Source: Nakamurella lactea DSM 19367 (GTDB lineage: Bacteria > Actinomycetota > Actinomycetes > Mycobacteriales > Nakamurellaceae). Taken from it: a stretch of 64,000 nt of DNA. Under the pieces are notes generated by a model that searched no databases, had not been told where the DNA came from, and was given only the letters and a program-made list of their open reading frames with translations. The translations under genes were made by a program, and so were the position numbers. This document shows, one piece after another, positions 48,864-57,543 of this stretch (its first letter is position 1; each line of letters begins with the position of its first letter). The DNA is taken from the NCBI RefSeq assembly GCF_000426645.1, contig NZ_AUFT01000006.1:396441-460440 (forward strand). Direction: 5' to 3'.

Positions 48864-50935
48864 GTCGGCCGAAGCTGGACAAGGACACCCAGGAAAAGAA
48901 GGACGACGCGGCGACCGTCCGCGACGTCAGCCGTAAGGGCGGTAACCGCGGCGGCGGCCCTTGGGGGAACTCGATGCCCACCGAGAAGTCGCTGAACTTC
49001 GGGCCGTCGGCCAAACGACTGCTCGGACGCCTTGCCCCGGAACGGATCCGGGTGGCGGCAGTGCTCGCCCTCGCGGTGGTCGGCATCGCCCTGGCGGTGA
49101 TCGGGCCCAAGGTGCTCGGCAAGGCCACCGACGTCATCTTCGACGGCTGGACCAGCAACAGCATCTTCAAGCAGTTCCCGGCGGGCACCTCCAAGGATCA
49201 GGTCGTCGAGATCCTGCGCAGCGCCGGCAACACCAGCCAGGCCGACATGCTGTCGGCGATGAACCTGGTACCCGGAGCCGGCATCGACTTCTCCGAGCTC
49301 GGCCGGATCCTGCTGATCGTGCTGGGCATCTACGTGGTGAGTTCGCTGCTGCTGTGGATGCAGGGATTCATCCTGGCCGGACTGGTCAACCGCACCGTGG
49401 TGCGGCTGCGCAGTGACGTCGAGGCGAAACTGAACCGGCTGCCGCTGAAGTACTTCGACACCCAGCAACGCGGCGAGGTGCTGAGCCGGGTCACCAACGA
49501 CATCGACAACATCTCACAGTCGTTGCAGCAGACCATGTCCCAGCTGCTCACCAGTGTGCTGCAGGTGATCGGCGTGCTGGTCATGATGCTGATCATCTCC
49601 CCGCTGCTGTCGCTGATCGCCATCATCACCATTCCGATCAGCTTCCTGATCACCGCCAAGATCGCCAAGCGCAGCCAGAAGCAGTTCATCGCCCAGTGGC
49701 GCAGCACCGGCGAGCTGAACAGCCAGGTCGAGGAGTTCTACACCGGGCACTCGCTGGTCAAGGTCTTCGGCCGGCAGAAGGAGGTGCAGCAGGGCTTCCG
49801 GGAGAAGAACGCCGAGCTGTACGAGTCGAGTTTCAAGGCTCAGTTCATCTCCGGCACCATCATGCCGGCGATGATGTTCATCGGGAACCTGACCTACGTG
49901 CTGGTCGCGGTGGTCGGCGGGCTCCGGGTGGCCTCCGGATCGATCAGCCTCGGCAACGTGCAGGCGTTCATCCAGTACTCGCGCCAGTTCACCCAGCCGC
50001 TGTCGCAGGTGGCCTCGATGGCCAACGTGCTGCAGTCCGGGGTGGCCTCGGCCGAGCGGGTCTTCGAACTGCTGGACGAGCCGGAGCAGAGCGCCGACCC
50101 GAAGGTCCCGGTCACCGTGCCGCCGAATTTCCGGCACGGCAGGGTCGAGTTCCAGAATGTCAGCTTCTCCTACTCGCCGGACAAGCCGCTGATCCGCGAT
50201 CTGTCGCTGGTCGCCGAGCCTGGCCACACGGTGGCCATCGTCGGACCGACCGGCGCCGGCAAGACCACCCTGGTGAACCTGATCCTGCGGTTCTACGAAC
50301 TCGACGGCGGCCGGATCACCCTGGACGGTGCCGACATCGCGGCGATGACCCGCGACGAGCTGCGGTCCGGCATCGGCATGGTGTTGCAGGACACCTGGCT
50401 GTTCGGCGGCACCATCAGGGAGAACATCGCCTACGGCAATCCGGACGCCACCGAAGAGCAGATCGTCGCCGCCGCCACCGCCACCTACGTCGACCGGTTC
50501 GTCCGTTCGCTGCCGGACGGCTACGACACGGTGATCGACTCCGAGGGCAGTAACGTCTCGGCCGGCGAGAAGCAGCTGATCACCATCGCCAGGGCGTTCC
50601 TGGCCGATCCGTCACTGCTGATCCTGGACGAGGCGACCAGCTCGGTCGATACCCGCACCGAACTGCTGGTGCAGCACGCGATGGCCGCCCTGCGCAGCGA
50701 CCGGACCAGCTTCGTGATCGCCCACCGGCTGTCCACCATCAGGGATGCGGACCTGATCCTGGTGATGGAGAACGGTGCGATCGTCGAGCAGGGCAACCAC
50801 TCCCAGCTGATCGCCGCCGAGGGCGCCTACTACGACCTGTACCAGTCGCAGTTCGCCGCCCCGATCGAGGAGGATGGCGAGGAGGGCGGGACGGACGCGG
50901 TCCCGGCCGGTGCTCCCGGCCGACTGCCGGGCTGA
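48860..50935 (+). CDS. heterodimeric ABC exporter, catalytic subunit
   Basis: A 691-residue half-transporter with a basic, Gly-rich N-terminal extension (about 50 residues) and six transmembrane helices within 60-375, separated by an enlarged first extracellular loop of about 75 residues. Walker A GPTGAGKTTL is near 463, Walker B LLILDEATSSVD near 587 with the catalytic Glu, and the H-loop VIAHRLST has its His. Its signature is the altered VSAGEKQ, so the canonical site uses this subunit's Walker motifs and the partner's SGGQ. The C-terminus is acidic. ATG 48860 overlaps the preceding stop. Confidence 0.94.
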   Translation: MSRPKLDKDTQEKKDDAATVRDVSRKGGNRGGGPWGNSMPTEKSLNFGPSAKRLLGRLAPERIRVAAVLALAVVGIALAVIGPKVLGKATDVIFDGWTSNSIFKQFPAGTSKDQVVEILRSAGNTSQADMLSAMNLVPGAGIDFSELGRILLIVLGIYVVSSLLLWMQGFILAGLVNRTVVRLRSDVEAKLNRLPLKYFDTQQRGEVLSRVTNDIDNISQSLQQTMSQLLTSVLQVIGVLVMMLIISPLLSLIAIITIPISFLITAKIAKRSQKQFIAQWRSTGELNSQVEEFYTGHSLVKVFGRQKEVQQGFREKNAELYESSFKAQFISGTIMPAMMFIGNLTYVLVAVVGGLRVASGSISLGNVQAFIQYSRQFTQPLSQVASMANVLQSGVASAERVFELLDEPEQSADPKVPVTVPPNFRHGRVEFQNVSFSYSPDKPLIRDLSLVAEPGHTVAIVGPTGAGKTTLVNLILRFYELDGGRITLDGADIAAMTRDELRSGIGMVLQDTWLFGGTIRENIAYGNPDATEEQIVAAATATYVDRFVRSLPDGYDTVIDSEGSNVSAGEKQLITIARAFLADPSLLILDEATSSVDTRTELLVQHAMAALRSDRTSFVIAHRLSTIRDADLILVMENGAIVEQGNHSQLIAAEGAYYDLYQSQFAAPIEEDGEEGGTDAVPAGAPGRLPG

Positions 50936-50939
50936 CGGG

Positions 50940-50987
50940 CGAGGCGCTGCTGACGACACGGCCTACCGAGCCGTCAGCAGCGCCTCG
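50940..50987. terminator. strong hairpin at the ABC exporter/YetF convergent end
   Basis: A perfect 16-bp stem CGAGGCGCTGCTGACG (50940-50955) / CGTCAGCAGCGCCTCG (50972-50987) with a 16-nt loop. The YetF stop codon lies in the loop and the right arm is inside its last codons. Confidence 0.8.
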
Positions 50988-51517
50988 ATCCGGTCCAGCC
51001 GGGCGTTCAACGCCTGGATGTCGCCGGCGGTCGCGGACCGGAACTGCTCCTTCAGGGTGATCACCAGGTGCCCGTCCGGATCCAATTCACCGGTGCGGAC
51101 CTCGGACAGGTCGTTGCCGTTCTGCAAGCGCACCACGTGGTCAAGGTCGCTCGGCCGCAGCTGCAGCCGCTTGGCCGCCGGCGTGGCGACGCCGTCCGCC
51201 ACCACCTCCACCGACGTCCCGTCCAGCCACCGTTGCACCGCCGGGAACCGGTAGGAAAGGTTGTCCAGCAACGAGTTCGCCGACACCAGCACCACCGCAC
51301 CGACGGCACCGCCGAGCACCGTGTTGTCCGGACCGATCACCGCGTTCTGCACAACGTTGGACAGCAGGAAGATCACCACCAGGTCCTGGGTGTTGGACTG
51401 GGACAGCGATCGGCGGCCGGTGATCCGGAAGATGATGACGATCAGCAGGTAGATCGCGATGGTCCGGATGATCTTCTCCGCGACCGGGATGTCGAAGCTG
51501 AACATGCTGTGCCACAT
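50963..51517 (-). CDS. DUF421/YetF-family membrane protein
   Basis: A 184-residue protein with three transmembrane helices (near 15-35, 45-62 and 65-85) and a cytosolic C-terminal domain carrying the family's NLSYRFPAVQRWLDG and LRPSDLDHVVRLQN. The N-terminal LLIVIIFRITGRRSLSQSNTQDLVVIFLL is typical of YetF/YcaP. The role is poorly known; YetF relatives affect envelope stress in some bacteria. ATG at 51517 has GGAG upstream. A short helix (ALNARLDRIEALL) closes the protein. Confidence 0.9.
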   Translation of the reverse strand: MWHSMFSFDIPVAEKIIRTIAIYLLIVIIFRITGRRSLSQSNTQDLVVIFLLSNVVQNAVIGPDNTVLGGAVGAVVLVSANSLLDNLSYRFPAVQRWLDGTSVEVVADGVATPAAKRLQLRPSDLDHVVRLQNGNDLSEVRTGELDPDGHLVITLKEQFRSATAGDIQALNARLDRIEALLTAR

Positions 51518-51568
51518 GGCGCACTCCGTAGGGCCCGGCGCCGTGGATCGACGCCCCTGCCAGGCACG

Positions 51569-52615
51569 CTAGAGGAACAGGGCCACCACGTCGGCGTCAT
51601 TCACCGCGTCGAGGGTCGACGGGTCCCACTTCGGCGACCGGTCCTTGTCGATCACCTGGGCCCTGATGCCCTCCCGCAGGTCGTGGCTGCGGACGAAATG
51701 GTCCATCAGCGCCAGATCCTGGGCCAGCACCTGGTCGACGGTCATCGAGGCGGCCCGGCGGATCGCGGCCAGGGTGACCTTGACCGAGGTCGGCGACATC
51801 GACCTGATGGTGGCCGCGGCCGCCCCGGCGGCCGGCTCCGGCCGCGAGTCCAGCCGATCCAGGATGTCCTCGGCCCGATCGCCGACGTAGCAGGCATCGA
51901 TCCAGCCGCTGCCGATGTCCGCGCCCGGCAGGTCGGCCGGCGGGGTTGCCCAGGCGCTGCGGGACAACCCCGCTACGCCTTGTTCGAGCCGCTCGATCAG
52001 CTCGGGCACCCCGGCAGCCGGCAGGTAGTGGTCGGCCAGTCCGGCGCCGATCGCCTGCGGCCCGTTCAGCCGGGCGCCGGTCAGCGCCAGGTGGGTACCG
52101 AGCTCGCCGGGGCAGCGGGCCAACAGGTACAGCGCGCCGACGTCGGGGAACAGCCCGATCGCGGTTTCCGGCATCGCCACCTGGGACCGCTCGGTGACGA
52201 TCCGGACACTGCCGTGCCCCGAGATGCCGACCCCGCCGCCCATGGTGACGCCGTCCATCACCGCCACGTACGGCTTCGGGTAGTGCGCGATCATCGCGTT
52301 CATCGCGTACTCGTGGGTGAAGAAGTTGCCAGGGCCGCTGCCGGCCAAAATCCCGGCGTACAGCGCCTTGATGTCGCCACCGGCGCTCAGCCCGCGGCCG
52401 CCGGCACCGTCGACCAGCACCAGCTCGACCGCGTCGTCGTCGGCCCAGGCCGACAGCTGCGCGCTCAGCAGATCGATCAGCTCGACGCTCAAGGCATTGA
52501 TCTGCCGCGGGCGGTTGAGCCTCAGGTGGCCGAGCCGACCCCTGACGGTCGCGATCAGGTCGGGTTCGGTGGCGGCCGATGCCGCAGGGCCGGCGGGCGA
52601 GGGGGATGACGTCAC
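51569..52615 (-). CDS. enoyl-CoA hydratase/isomerase family, 3-hydroxyisobutyryl-CoA hydrolase
   Basis: A 348-residue crotonase-fold protein of the HIBYL-CoA hydrolase group, which acts in valine breakdown. The oxyanion hole is formed by AGGDIKALY and MGGGVGISGHG, and the catalytic Glu and Asp are in VAMPETAIGLFPDVGALYLLAR near residue 150. The C-terminal extension (VDQVLAQDLALMDHFVRSHDLREGIRAQVIDKDRSPKW) distinguishes it from hydratases. The GTG at 52615 lies 17 nt after the VWA gene stop, so the genes appear cotranscribed, though metabolically unrelated. Confidence 0.9.
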   Translation of the reverse strand: MTSSPSPAGPAASAATEPDLIATVRGRLGHLRLNRPRQINALSVELIDLLSAQLSAWADDDAVELVLVDGAGGRGLSAGGDIKALYAGILAGSGPGNFFTHEYAMNAMIAHYPKPYVAVMDGVTMGGGVGISGHGSVRIVTERSQVAMPETAIGLFPDVGALYLLARCPGELGTHLALTGARLNGPQAIGAGLADHYLPAAGVPELIERLEQGVAGLSRSAWATPPADLPGADIGSGWIDACYVGDRAEDILDRLDSRPEPAAGAAAATIRSMSPTSVKVTLAAIRRAASMTVDQVLAQDLALMDHFVRSHDLREGIRAQVIDKDRSPKWDPSTLDAVNDADVVALFL

Positions 52616-52632
52616 CCCGCCAACCTAGGTCA

Positions 52633-54651
52633 TCAGCCCGCTCGCCGGTGCCGGCCCCGGCGGGCGCGCAGGTAGTCGCTCACCACGTACTCCCCCAGCC
52701 GGTCGGTGGACGGTGCGAACACCCGCCCGCCGGCCCGTTTCGCCATCGCGTCGACGAATCGGGCCAGGCCGGGATCCTCACCCAGCCGGAAGATGTTGAG
52801 GGTGGCACCGAGCCGGGCCACGGCGTCCACCTCGGTCACCGTGTCCGCGATGATCTGCGGCGTCGGCGGCCAGGAGAACACCGGGAAGCCGTCCTGCAGC
52901 GATGCGGTCGGCTCCCCGTCGGTGATCACCAGGATCACCGGTTCGGCCTCCGGATGCCGGCGCAGGTGACGGGTCGCCAGCATCAGCGCGTGCTGCAGGT
53001 TGGTGCCCTTGACCCACTCCGGTTCCACCTCGGCCAGTTCCATCGCGCTCAGCACCCTGGCGGTCCGGTCGAATCCGATGATCTCCAGCGCGTCCTGCCG
53101 GAACCGGGTACCGATCAGGTGGGTGAGCGCCAGCGCGGTCTGCTTCATCGGCAGCCAGCGATCCTCCATCACCATGGAGAAGGAAAGGTCGACACACAGC
53201 GCCACCGCTGCCGTGGTCCGGCGTTCCGTCTCGGCGATGACGAAGTCCTCGACCTCCAGCCGTAGCGGTGGGCCCACGCCGAGCGTCAGCGAGGTGGGGA
53301 GTGTCCCGGGCCCGTCGCCGGCTGCCCGCCGCAGCACCGCGTTGGTGACGGTGCGGACGGCGTCGATCGGCTGCTCGCCGCCGAACTCCCAGGGCAGGAA
53401 CGCCCCGGTACGCTCGTCCGCCGCACCGGTCCGGCGGTCGTCGTGCCCGCCGGCGCCGTGCGCGTTCAGGTCGGCGAAGATCCGCTTCAACGCGCTCTGC
53501 CCGAGCCGACGCAACGCCTTGGGCGACAACGACAGTCCTTCGGCGGTACGGCGCAGGTAGCCCTGCCGCTCCAGCTCGCGTTCCAGGTCGCGCAGCGCCC
53601 GTAGGTCCCGGGCGGCGTCGGCACCGAGCTGCCGTTCGACGTTCTCGACGTCGATGTCGTCCAGCGTGGCACCCGGATACTGCTGCGACAGTTGGGTTTC
53701 CAGGTCCTCCAGGTCGGCGAGCTCGCCCATCACCCCGGCCGCCTCGCCGTAGTCCAGCGGCTGGTCGCCGTCGACGTTGAAACCCTGACCGCGCATCATC
53801 CCCGGCCGCAGCGCGGTCAGGTTGTCCTGCAGCTGGGCGAGCTCGGAGGCCAGGTCCGGATCTGTCCCGATCGCCTGCTGCATCAGGTCTTCCAGCTCCG
53901 CACGCTGCTCGCGACTCAGCGAACGCAGCAGCCGCTCAGCGGCCGCCTGCCGCTTGGCCAGCTGATCGATCAGCTCGTCGACATCCCTCGGCTGCTCGGG
54001 GAAGAAATCGCCGTGCCGATCCATGAACTCTTCGAACTGCTCGGGGGTGTCGGTCCCCCTGGCGTGGTCGGCCAGCAGCTGGTTGAGGTCGGCCATCATG
54101 TCCTTGATCCGCCGCAGGGCGGCCGGATCCTGCGACTGCAGCGCCTGCTTCAGCCCGCCGAACTGCTGGTCGAGCAGCTGATCGCGCATCTGCTCCGAGA
54201 TCGCCCGGAACGCGGCCGCCGCCTCCGGATTGCGCCAGGCATAGTCCTGCAACTCGCGCATCGCGGCGGCGACGGTGTCCGGCAGGGCGTCCAGCGTCAT
54301 CTCGGCCAGTCGCGCCTCGTCGTCATCGGCGCCGGCGAGGGTCTCCCGTTCGGCGGCCAGGGCCTGGTCCAGCGCCGCCCTGGCTGACGACAGCGCACCG
54401 GTCAGATCACCCCGCCGGGACAGTTCCCGACGTTGCCTGGCGATCCGCCGGTGCAGTTCGTCGATGCCAGGCGTGTCCCTGGTTCCGCTGTGCCGCAACC
54501 GGTCCAGCGCGTCCCGAAGGCTGCTGCCGGTCATCAGCGAGTCGCCCAGCTCGTCGACCACCGCCCGCACGTCGAACGGCGGCGCCAGCGGGTCGGGACC
54601 CTCGCGCCACGACCGGTATCGGAACCGGCCGCCGGCATCGTTGGCGGGCAT
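52633..54651 (-). CDS. VWA-domain protein partnered with a MoxR-like ATPase
   Basis: A 672-residue soluble protein. A helical, Gln/Asp/Glu-rich region covers about residues 30-420, probably coiled coil. A von Willebrand factor A domain follows with a complete MIDAS: DLSFS near 484, the Thr (KGTNLQHA) near 550 and the Asp in VITDGEPT near 580. No transmembrane segment is seen. The ATG at 54651 is 2 nt from the AAA+ stop. Such AAA+/VWA pairs act as chaperones that insert metals or remodel complexes; the target here is unknown. Confidence 0.9.
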   Translation of the reverse strand: MPANDAGGRFRYRSWREGPDPLAPPFDVRAVVDELGDSLMTGSSLRDALDRLRHSGTRDTPGIDELHRRIARQRRELSRRGDLTGALSSARAALDQALAAERETLAGADDDEARLAEMTLDALPDTVAAAMRELQDYAWRNPEAAAAFRAISEQMRDQLLDQQFGGLKQALQSQDPAALRRIKDMMADLNQLLADHARGTDTPEQFEEFMDRHGDFFPEQPRDVDELIDQLAKRQAAAERLLRSLSREQRAELEDLMQQAIGTDPDLASELAQLQDNLTALRPGMMRGQGFNVDGDQPLDYGEAAGVMGELADLEDLETQLSQQYPGATLDDIDVENVERQLGADAARDLRALRDLERELERQGYLRRTAEGLSLSPKALRRLGQSALKRIFADLNAHGAGGHDDRRTGAADERTGAFLPWEFGGEQPIDAVRTVTNAVLRRAAGDGPGTLPTSLTLGVGPPLRLEVEDFVIAETERRTTAAVALCVDLSFSMVMEDRWLPMKQTALALTHLIGTRFRQDALEIIGFDRTARVLSAMELAEVEPEWVKGTNLQHALMLATRHLRRHPEAEPVILVITDGEPTASLQDGFPVFSWPPTPQIIADTVTEVDAVARLGATLNIFRLGEDPGLARFVDAMAKRAGGRVFAPSTDRLGEYVVSDYLRARRGRHRRAG

Positions 54652-54653
54652 CG

Positions 54654-56093
54654 TCAGCTGCCGTAGATCGTGTTGCCACCAGCTGATTCCTTGCTCAGCC
54701 GGCGGGACAGGTAGAGGCCCTCGAGGGCGAACTCGACGGCCGCCGCCACCTGCCCGGGCGTCACGCTGTCCTCGTTGATGCCGGCCGCGTCCAGCAGCGC
54801 CGACAGCCCGCGGACGGTGCCGATCTGGTCCAGCAGCTGCCGTCCGGGGACCAGCGTCCCGGTCTCGACGATCAGATCGTCGGCGAACCGCTCCGTCAGT
54901 CCGGACAGATCGACACCACGGGTGAGCTCGCGGAACACCCCGGCAGTGGCCATCCGCAGCAGGTGCTCCAGCACCTCGTCCTCGCGGCCTTCCTCGCCCA
55001 TCTCGAATTCCAGCTTGCCGCGCAGGGTGGTCAGCGCCGGCGCGAGGTCGCCGATCCGGGCCACCGGGTCGTCCTCACCGACCAGCGCACCGCGCCGCAG
55101 CGCCGCGGCGGCGACGGCCTCGGACGCGGCGATCGAGAACCGGGCCGACACCCCGGATCGTTGGTCGATGGAGGTGGAGCCGCGCAGCTCATGGGTGAGC
55201 CGGGCGATCACCCGCAGCAGGTGCTCTGGCACCACCGCGACCAGCTGGGCCTCCTGCCGCACCAGGTCGACGTCGGCGTCGGTATCGGTCGGGTAGTGGG
55301 TACGAATCTCGGCGCCGAACCGGTCCTTGAGCGGGGTGATGATCCGCCCGCGGTTGGTGTAGTCCTCCGGGTTGGCCGAGGCCACCACCAGCAGATCCAA
55401 CGGCAACCGCAGCGCATAGCCGCGGATCTGGATGTCCCGTTCCTCCAACACGTTGAACAGACCCACCTGGATCCGCTCGGCCAGGTCCGGCAGCTCGTTG
55501 ATGCCGAAGATCCCGCGGTTGCCACGCGGCAACAGCCCGTAGTGCACGGTCTCCGGGTCGCCGAGGTGCCGGCCCTCGGCGATCTTGGTCGGGTCGACGT
55601 CGCCGATCAGGTCGCCAACGCTGGTGTCCGGGGTGGCCAGCTTCTCGGCGTACCGGTGGTCCCGGTGCAGCCAGCCGACCGGCAGTTCGTCGCCGAGTTC
55701 GGCGGACCTGGCTCGCGAGCCGACGCTGATCGGATGGAAGGGGTGCTCGTTGAGCTCCGAGCCGTCGATCACCGGCGTCCACTCGTCGAGCAGGCCGACC
55801 AGGGTGCGCATCAGCCGGGTCTTGCCCTGGCCGCGCTCGCCGAGCAGCACGAAGTCGTGGCCGGCCAGTACCGCCCGCTCGACCTCGGGGATGACGGTGT
55901 CCTGCAGCCCGACCATGCCCGGCATCGACGGCTCGCCGGACCGCAGCCGCCGCACCAGGTTCTCCCGCAGTTCCTGTTTGACGGTGCGATAGCGGTGGCC
56001 TGAGGCGCGGAGCTCGGCGACGGTCGTGATGGTCGGTGGCGGGGTATCGGTGACGGGAGTGGTGGAGCCCGTCGGCTCTGCAGGAGAAGTCAC
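54654..56093 (-). CDS. MoxR/ChlI-like AAA+ ATPase
   Basis: A 479-residue AAA+ protein. Walker A GERGQGKT is near residue 83, Walker B is the variant GIFGINELPDL near 195, and RGYALRLPLDLLVVASANPEDYTNRGRIITPLKDRF gives sensor 1 and the arginine-finger region in separate blocks. The C-terminal part (about 330-479) is helical. This belongs to the magnesium-chelatase/MoxR group, always paired with VWA proteins. GTG at 56093 is chosen; the upstream open frame is Pro/Arg-rich noise. It heads the AAA-VWA-HIBYL hydrolase operon and is divergent from DUF1295. Confidence 0.9.
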   Translation of the reverse strand: MTSPAEPTGSTTPVTDTPPPTITTVAELRASGHRYRTVKQELRENLVRRLRSGEPSMPGMVGLQDTVIPEVERAVLAGHDFVLLGERGQGKTRLMRTLVGLLDEWTPVIDGSELNEHPFHPISVGSRARSAELGDELPVGWLHRDHRYAEKLATPDTSVGDLIGDVDPTKIAEGRHLGDPETVHYGLLPRGNRGIFGINELPDLAERIQVGLFNVLEERDIQIRGYALRLPLDLLVVASANPEDYTNRGRIITPLKDRFGAEIRTHYPTDTDADVDLVRQEAQLVAVVPEHLLRVIARLTHELRGSTSIDQRSGVSARFSIAASEAVAAAALRRGALVGEDDPVARIGDLAPALTTLRGKLEFEMGEEGREDEVLEHLLRMATAGVFRELTRGVDLSGLTERFADDLIVETGTLVPGRQLLDQIGTVRGLSALLDAAGINEDSVTPGQVAAAVEFALEGLYLSRRLSKESAGGNTIYGS

Positions 56094-56120
56094 CCCGTCC
56101 AGCGTAGGCCGATTCCCGGA

Positions 56121-56149
56121 TTCGACAAGGCCGGTGGCAGGCGTAGCGT
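56121..56149 (+). promoter_or_regulatory. candidate leaderless promoter of the DUF1295 gene
   Basis: TTCGAC (56121-56126) and TAGCGT (56144-56149) are 17 bp apart; the GTG start at 56157 follows 7 nt after the -10 box and no Shine-Dalgarno is present. Confidence 0.45.
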
Positions 56150-56156
56150 CCGGGTC

Positions 56157-56966
56157 GTGAGTGCGTTGGCGCTGAACTGCTGGATCGCCGCCGGGGTCGC
56201 GATCCTGTGCTGGCTGCTGTCGGTCCTCACCCGCGAATACTCGTGGGTGGACCGGATCTGGTCGGTGGTGCCGGCCGGGTACCTGTGGGTGTTCGCCGCC
56301 GGTTCCGGCTTCGACGCTCGGGTGACGCTGATGGCCGCGCTGGTGACCTTGTGGGCGATCAGGCTGACGTTCAACTACGCGCGCAAGGGCGGATACTCGC
56401 CCGGCGGCGAGGACTACCGATGGAAGATCCTGCGCTCGAAGATGCCACCCGCCGCATTCCAGGCGTTCAACATCGTGTTCATCGCCGGTTACCAGAACTT
56501 CCTGTTGCTGATGATCACCCTGCCGGCCTGGACCGCGGCGCAGCATCCGACGTCGCTGGGCGCCGGTGACGTCATCGCAGCGGTGGTCTTCCTGCTGCTG
56601 CTCACCGGCGAGACCGTCGCCGACCAACAGCAGTGGGACTTCCACCGGCGCAAGGCATCCGGGCAGGCGAGCGGATTCCTGACGGGCGGGCTGTTCCGCT
56701 ACTCCCGACACCCGAACTTCTTCTGCGAGCTCGGCCAGTGGTGGGCGATCTTCGCCTTCGGCGCGATCGCCGCCGGCACTGTCGCGGTGTGGACCGTCGC
56801 CGGTGCTGTGCTGCTGACGCTGCTGTTCATCGGATCGACGCTGTTCACCGAGAGCATCTCGGCGAGCAGGTATCCCGGGTACGCCGACTATCGGCGTCGG
56901 ACGTCGATGCTGATCCCGCTGCCGCCGCGACGGCAGCGGACGGCGCCGGCGCACCCGCAGCCGTGA
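56157..56966 (+). CDS. DUF1295 membrane protein (steroid 5-alpha-reductase-like)
   Basis: A 269-residue protein with six or seven membrane helices. It has the family's WSVVPAGYLW, LTFNYARKGGY and, near the C-terminus, GLFRYSRHPNFFCELGQWW, a likely NADPH/isoprenylcysteine-methyltransferase-type motif, followed by TESISASRYPGYADYRRRTSMLIP. Relatives reduce steroid-like or fatty substrates, but bacterial DUF1295 proteins lack known substrates. GTG at 56157 agrees with the promoter. Confidence 0.9.
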   Translation: MSALALNCWIAAGVAILCWLLSVLTREYSWVDRIWSVVPAGYLWVFAAGSGFDARVTLMAALVTLWAIRLTFNYARKGGYSPGGEDYRWKILRSKMPPAAFQAFNIVFIAGYQNFLLLMITLPAWTAAQHPTSLGAGDVIAAVVFLLLLTGETVADQQQWDFHRRKASGQASGFLTGGLFRYSRHPNFFCELGQWWAIFAFGAIAAGTVAVWTVAGAVLLTLLFIGSTLFTESISASRYPGYADYRRRTSMLIPLPPRRQRTAPAHPQP

Positions 56967-56982
56967 CCGGACGGGTCGGCGA

Positions 56983-57498
56983 CTATCGGGGCGAACCCTG
57001 TCGGTGCTGCCGCGCCCTGTCGACGTAACCACTGGCCCCGCCGGCGATCCGCTCCCGTTCGGCATCGGTGGTCTGCCGCCGGACCTTGCCGGGAACGCCG
57101 AGCACCAGCGAGTTCGGCGGGATCACCGCACCCTCGGACACCACCGCGCCGGCCCCGACGATGGATCCGCTGCCGATCCGGCAATGGTTCAGCAGCACCG
57201 CACCCATCCCGATCAGCACGTCGTCGTCGATGTCCGCGCCGTGCACGATGGCACCGTGCCCGACGGTGACCCGGCGACCGATCCGCAGGGTGAGTCCCTC
57301 ATCGGTGTGCATCACCGAGTTGTCCTGCACGTTGGAGCCGGCACCGATCTCGATCGGGCCGGAGTCGGCCCGCAGCACCACGCCGTACCAGATGCTGGCG
57401 TCGGCGGCGACGCTGACGCCGCCGACGATCGTTGCGGTGGGTGCGATCCAGGCGGATTCGTGGATCTGCGGTCGGCGATCGGGCAGGTCGATGATCAT
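56983..57498 (-). CDS. gamma-carbonic anhydrase-like hexapeptide protein
   Basis: A 171-residue left-handed beta-helix protein of the gamma-class carbonic anhydrase/PaaY group. Hexapeptide repeats run from about residue 17 to 140 (IVGGVSVAADASIWYGVVLR). Possible metal-binding His residues are in NSVMHTDEG near 63 and VGHGAIVHGADI near 80-86, the usual His-x4-His arrangement. The C-terminal helix ends the trimer-forming domain. ATG at 57498. It may be an enzyme or a structural homologue; the sequence alone cannot tell. Confidence 0.92.
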   Translation of the reverse strand: MIIDLPDRRPQIHESAWIAPTATIVGGVSVAADASIWYGVVLRADSGPIEIGAGSNVQDNSVMHTDEGLTLRIGRRVTVGHGAIVHGADIDDDVLIGMGAVLLNHCRIGSGSIVGAGAVVSEGAVIPPNSLVLGVPGKVRRQTTDAERERIAGGASGYVDRARQHRQGSPR

Positions 57499-57543
57499 GA
57501 CAGCGATCTTCGCACCGACTCCTTGGTGGTGGCCGGGCGGGCG

